DNA from: JALHMQ01 sp037441125
GTDB lineage: Bacteria; Pseudomonadota; Gammaproteobacteria; Burkholderiales; Burkholderiaceae_F
Assembly (NCBI GenBank): GCA_037441125.1
Contig: JBBIST010000036.1
Coordinates: 1-29,628 of the forward strand
Reading direction: 5' to 3'
Length of the DNA: 29,628 bases
Position 1 is the stretch's first letter. Each line of letters starts with the position of its first letter. Positions 27,076-29,628 of this stretch are shown in pieces. The translations under genes and the position numbers were made by a program. A model generated the notes under the pieces. The model was given only the letters and a program-made list of their open reading frames with translations. It was not told the DNA's origin and made no database searches.

Positions 27076-27948
27076 ATGCAAGCCTGGACCAGCAGCGCTT
27101 CGACGCGCGCCGAGGCGCGGTCGCACCGGCCGCCGGCGGTGGCGGGCGTGTTCTACCCGGACGATGCCGGATGCCTGCGGCGCGAGGTACGCCGCCATCT
27201 GGCGCAGGCGCCATGCGTCGCCGGCCCGCCGCCGAAGGCGCTGATCGTGCCGCACGCGGGCTTCGTCTATTCGGGGCCGACGGCGGCCTGCGCCTACGCG
27301 CGCCTGGCCGCCTGCGCGGTGCGCATCGAGCGCGTGGTGCTGCTCGGTCCGGCGCACCGGGTGGCGCTGCGCGGGCTGGCGGTGCCGGCAGCGGCCGCCT
27401 TCGATACGCCGCTGGGCGCGGTCGGCGTCGACTGCGCCGCGATCGAGCGCATCGCCGCTTTGCCGCAGGTGGTTGTGAGCGACCGCGCGCACGCGCCCGA
27501 GCACTCGCTCGAGGTGCAACTGCCGTTCCTGCAGGAGCTGCTCGGCCGCTTTGCGCTGGTGCCGCTGGCGGTGGGCGAGGCGAGCGCCGGGCAGGTGGCC
27601 GACGTGCTCGACCAGCTCTGGGGCGGCACCGAGACGCTGATCGTCGCCAGCTCCGACCTGTCGCACGGGCTGCCCTACGCCGCCGCGCGCGCCGCCGACC
27701 GCGCCAGCGTTGAAGCGATGCTGGCGCTGCGCGCCACACTGGAGCCGCTGCAGGCCTGCGGCGCGACGCCGGTCAACGGTCTGCTGCTGGCGGCGCGCCG
27801 CCGCGGCCTGCGCGCCGAGCTGCTCGACCTGCGCAACTCGGGCGACACCGCCGGCGATCGCGCGCACGTGGTCGGTTACGCGGCACTCGCCCTGTACGAG
27901 CCGCCGGCAGTCGAGTCGGCCGGCAGCGGATTGCCGCCGATGCAATGA
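27076..27948 (+). CDS. amrB: AmmeMemoRadiSam system protein B (Memo family)
   Basis: 290 aa from the ATG at 27076, preceded by AGGAGGGG; an in-frame TTG at 27046 is less likely. Memo signatures are present in order: 'VAGVFYPDDAG', 'PHAGFVYSG' (H60), 'GPAHR' (H94), 'EHSLEVQLPFLQ' (H143), 'SSDLSHG' (H197) and 'ACGATPVNGLL' (C228). These correspond to the conserved His/Cys cluster of the family, which is related to nonheme iron-dependent dioxygenases. The biochemical reaction of the three-part AmmeMemoRadiSam system is not established. The stop overlaps the amrS start (ATGA at 27945-27948). The third partner, AMMECR1/AmrA, is not adjacent. Confidence 0.92.
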   Translation: MQAWTSSASTRAEARSHRPPAVAGVFYPDDAGCLRREVRRHLAQAPCVAGPPPKALIVPHAGFVYSGPTAACAYARLAACAVRIERVVLLGPAHRVALRGLAVPAAAAFDTPLGAVGVDCAAIERIAALPQVVVSDRAHAPEHSLEVQLPFLQELLGRFALVPLAVGEASAGQVADVLDQLWGGTETLIVASSDLSHGLPYAAARAADRASVEAMLALRATLEPLQACGATPVNGLLLAARRRGLRAELLDLRNSGDTAGDRAHVVGYAALALYEPPAVESAGSGLPPMQ

Positions 27949-29114
27949 GCACGCTCGATCAAGGCAGCGGCGATCGCCGAAGCGCACAACGCGCGACTGC
28001 GGCCGCGCGCGGTGCGCCGGCTGACGCCGGCGAGGGCCACCCGGCGCGCTGGTGGCACCGCCTGGACGACGGCCGACTCCAGTGCGATCTGTGCCCGCGC
28101 GAGTGCCGGCTGCACGACGGCCAGCGCGGGCTGTGCTTTGTGCGCCGGCGCGTCGGTGCTGGGATCGTGCTCGCCACCTACGGTCGCTCGTCGGGCTTCT
28201 GCGTCGATCCGATCGAGAAAAAGCCGCTCAACCACTTCCTGCCGGGATCGACAGTTTTCTCCTTCGGCACCGCCGGCTGCAACCTCGCCTGCAAGTTCTG
28301 CCAGAACTGGGACATCTCGAAGGCGACCGAGATGGACCGGCTGCAGGATCGCGCCGGCCCGGAGCAGATCGCACGCGCCGCGCAGGCTTCCGGCTGCGCG
28401 TCGGTTGCCTTCACCTACAACGACCCGGTGATCTTCGCCGAGTACGCGATCGACACCGCGCAGGCCTGCCGCGCGCTCGGGCTGAAGACGGTCGCGGTCA
28501 CCGCCGGCTACATCCAGCCCGAGCCGAGGCGCGAGTTCTTCGCCGCGATGGACGCGGCCAACGTCGACCTCAAGGGATTCAGCGAGGCGTTCTACCACCG
28601 GCTCACCGGCGCCCATCTGGCGCCGGTGCTCGAGACGCTGCGCTACCTCGTGCACGAGACCGACTGCTGGACCGAAGTCACGACCCTGCTGATCCCGACC
28701 CTCAACGACGGCGACGACGAGCTGCGCGCGCTCAGTGCCTGGATCGCGCGCGAGCTGGGGCGCGAGGTGCCGCTGCACTTCACCGCCTTTTACCCGGCCT
28801 ACAAGCTCACCGACCTGCCGCCGACGCCGCCGGCCACGCTCGCGCGCGCGCGCCAAATCGCGCTCGAGGCCGGGCTGCGCTACGTCTACATCGGCAACGT
28901 GCGCGATCGCGCCGGTGCCGGCACTTACTGCCCGGGTTGCGGCGCGGCTCTGATCGAGCGCGACGGCCACCGCGTGCTGCGCTACGAAGTCGTCGCCGGC
29001 GACGATGGTCGCGGCCGCTGCCCGCACTGCGCCGCTGCGATCGCCGGCCGTTTCGGCCGCTTCGAGGCGGCGCTCGGCGACTGGCGCCCGCCGCGCCGGG
29101 TGGCGATGCACTGA
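27945..29114 (+). CDS. amrS: AmmeMemoRadiSam system radical SAM enzyme
   Basis: 389 aa. The radical SAM core has the C112-x3-C116-x2-C119 cluster in 'GCNLACKFCQNW', preceded by the family-specific N-terminal Cys region 'CDLCPRECRLHDGQRGLC', as in pyruvate formate-lyase-activating enzyme relatives. 'GYIQPEP', 'NVDLKGF' and 'HFTAFYPAYKL' match the AmrS family. The C-terminus has two CxxC pairs ('CPGC...CPHC') that would bind zinc. It cleaves S-adenosylmethionine reductively; the substrate is unknown. The first ~35 residues are low in conservation, so a later start is possible, but the ATGA overlap with amrB favours ATG 27945. Confidence 0.93.
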   Translation: MSTLDQGSGDRRSAQRATAAARGAPADAGEGHPARWWHRLDDGRLQCDLCPRECRLHDGQRGLCFVRRRVGAGIVLATYGRSSGFCVDPIEKKPLNHFLPGSTVFSFGTAGCNLACKFCQNWDISKATEMDRLQDRAGPEQIARAAQASGCASVAFTYNDPVIFAEYAIDTAQACRALGLKTVAVTAGYIQPEPRREFFAAMDAANVDLKGFSEAFYHRLTGAHLAPVLETLRYLVHETDCWTEVTTLLIPTLNDGDDELRALSAWIARELGREVPLHFTAFYPAYKLTDLPPTPPATLARARQIALEAGLRYVYIGNVRDRAGAGTYCPGCGAALIERDGHRVLRYEVVAGDDGRGRCPHCAAAIAGRFGRFEAALGDWRPPRRVAMH

Positions 29115-29152
29115 ACCGCCGGCGCGGCGCTTGCGCCTGCGCGACGCGCGCC

Positions 29153-29628
29153 TCAGACACCGGTGCGAACGATCGCCGCCAGCGCCGGACGCAACACCCC
29201 GACCTCGCGCAGGAAGCGCTGCACCAGGTCGGTCAGGCGCACGCCTTCTCGGGCGACGTACGGATGCTCGCCGCTGCCGCCCGGCCACAGATGGCCGAGC
29301 GTCTCGATGCGCAGCAGTCGCACCCTCAGCGCCGTGCCTTGACGGTGATCGGACTGCGCGACGCCGGGCGCCGGCGAGCCGTGGCTCGCTGCCAGCGGCA
29401 CGCCGCCGGCGTGCGCGCGCAGTGCCTGCTCGTGTAACTGCTCGGCGCAGCGCGGCGCGACCACCGCATCGGCCAGGCCGTGGACGATCATCAACGGTGC
29501 CCGCCGTTCGCCGCGCAGCGCCAGCGGCGGCGCCTGCCTGAGGCCGCGCCGCAGGACGTCGCGCGGATCCTGCAGGTTGGGCGCGCCGAGCAGCGGCGGC
29601 GCCGCCACCGCGACCGCGGCGTCGATGC
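29153..29628 (-). CDS. PHB depolymerase-type alpha/beta-hydrolase esterase, C-terminal part (truncated by window edge)
   Basis: The last ~158 residues are visible; the N-terminus, including the nucleophile Ser, lies outside the window. The segment 'RRAPLMIVHGLADAVVAPRCAEQL' carries the catalytic Asp of an alpha/beta hydrolase, and 'IETLGHLWPGG' the catalytic His. The 'GH.W.GG' form is typical of the poly(3-hydroxybutyrate) depolymerase/LpqC-type esterase family. The frame is open to the right edge of the window without an initiator being required. It is convergent with amrS (38 bases between stops). The substrate cannot be stated. Confidence 0.75.
   Translation of the reverse strand, partial: IDAAVAVAAPPLLGAPNLQDPRDVLRRGLRQAPPLALRGERRAPLMIVHGLADAVVAPRCAEQLHEQALRAHAGGVPLAASHGSPAPGVAQSDHRQGTALRVRLLRIETLGHLWPGGSGEHPYVAREGVRLTDLVQRFLREVGVLRPALAAIVRTGV

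Overview
The window is very GC-rich, gene-dense chromosomal DNA from a Gram-negative bacterium. The gene content suggests a betaproteobacterium, probably Burkholderiales-like. It includes a 180-kDa-class NAD-glutamate dehydrogenase, GstA, DUF1993, DUF3014, a DnaQ/GIY-YIG fusion, a BLUF protein and cobalamin-dependent MetH. The placement is by family content only, with no marker gene to fix it. I see no tRNA, rRNA, CRISPR array, transposase, integrase or phage gene. No stretch longer than about 230 bases lacks a gene; the longest gaps are 360-584, 14143-14327 and 11652-11814.

Layout. A truncated HDOD/EAL-like signalling gene runs off the left edge (minus). It is divergent from a membrane-fused spermidine synthase-like protein (585-2684). 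A SET-domain methyltransferase and a DUF1993 protein follow as a translationally coupled pair (2751-3817), then a Cu(+) P1B-ATPase (3944-6403). On the minus strand come the giant glutamate dehydrogenase and a small membrane protein behind it (11651-6425). Divergent from these is the exonuclease/GIY-YIG fusion (11815-13260). Then gstA and a tiny membrane protein (minus), and a plus-strand run of queC, an SRPBCC protein and a ClpX-like ATPase (14328-16636). A long minus-strand block carries thioredoxin-like, DUF3014, hybrid histidine kinase, folE and BLUF genes (22666-16644). The right end has metH, a small lipoprotein and the amrB-amrS pair (22752-29114), then the 3' part of an esterase gene (minus).

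How it fits together. Most genes are housekeeping: glutamate catabolism, methionine synthesis, copper export, deazaguanine and pterin synthesis (queC and folE both belong to the route from GTP to preQ0), and signalling (PAS-rich hybrid kinase, BLUF photoreceptor). Most transcription units seem to start at an isolated A/T-bearing -10-like hexamer in otherwise GC-saturated DNA. In two cases (queC and the thioredoxin-like gene) this hexamer is so close to the ATG that a leaderless mRNA is predicted.

Most unusual items. (1) A perfect 27-bp inverted repeat, each arm itself a small hairpin, lies in frame inside the copper ATPase gene and looks like a REP/BIME-type element that became protein. (2) A ClpX-like AAA+ ATPase lacks the zinc-binding domain, the ClpP-docking IGF loop, the RKH loop and the GYVG pore loop, but keeps its ATPase residues. 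(3) A BLUF photoreceptor gene sits directly behind folE. (4) An amrB-amrS pair has no amrA beside it. I did not find an obviously new multi-gene defence or mobile system.
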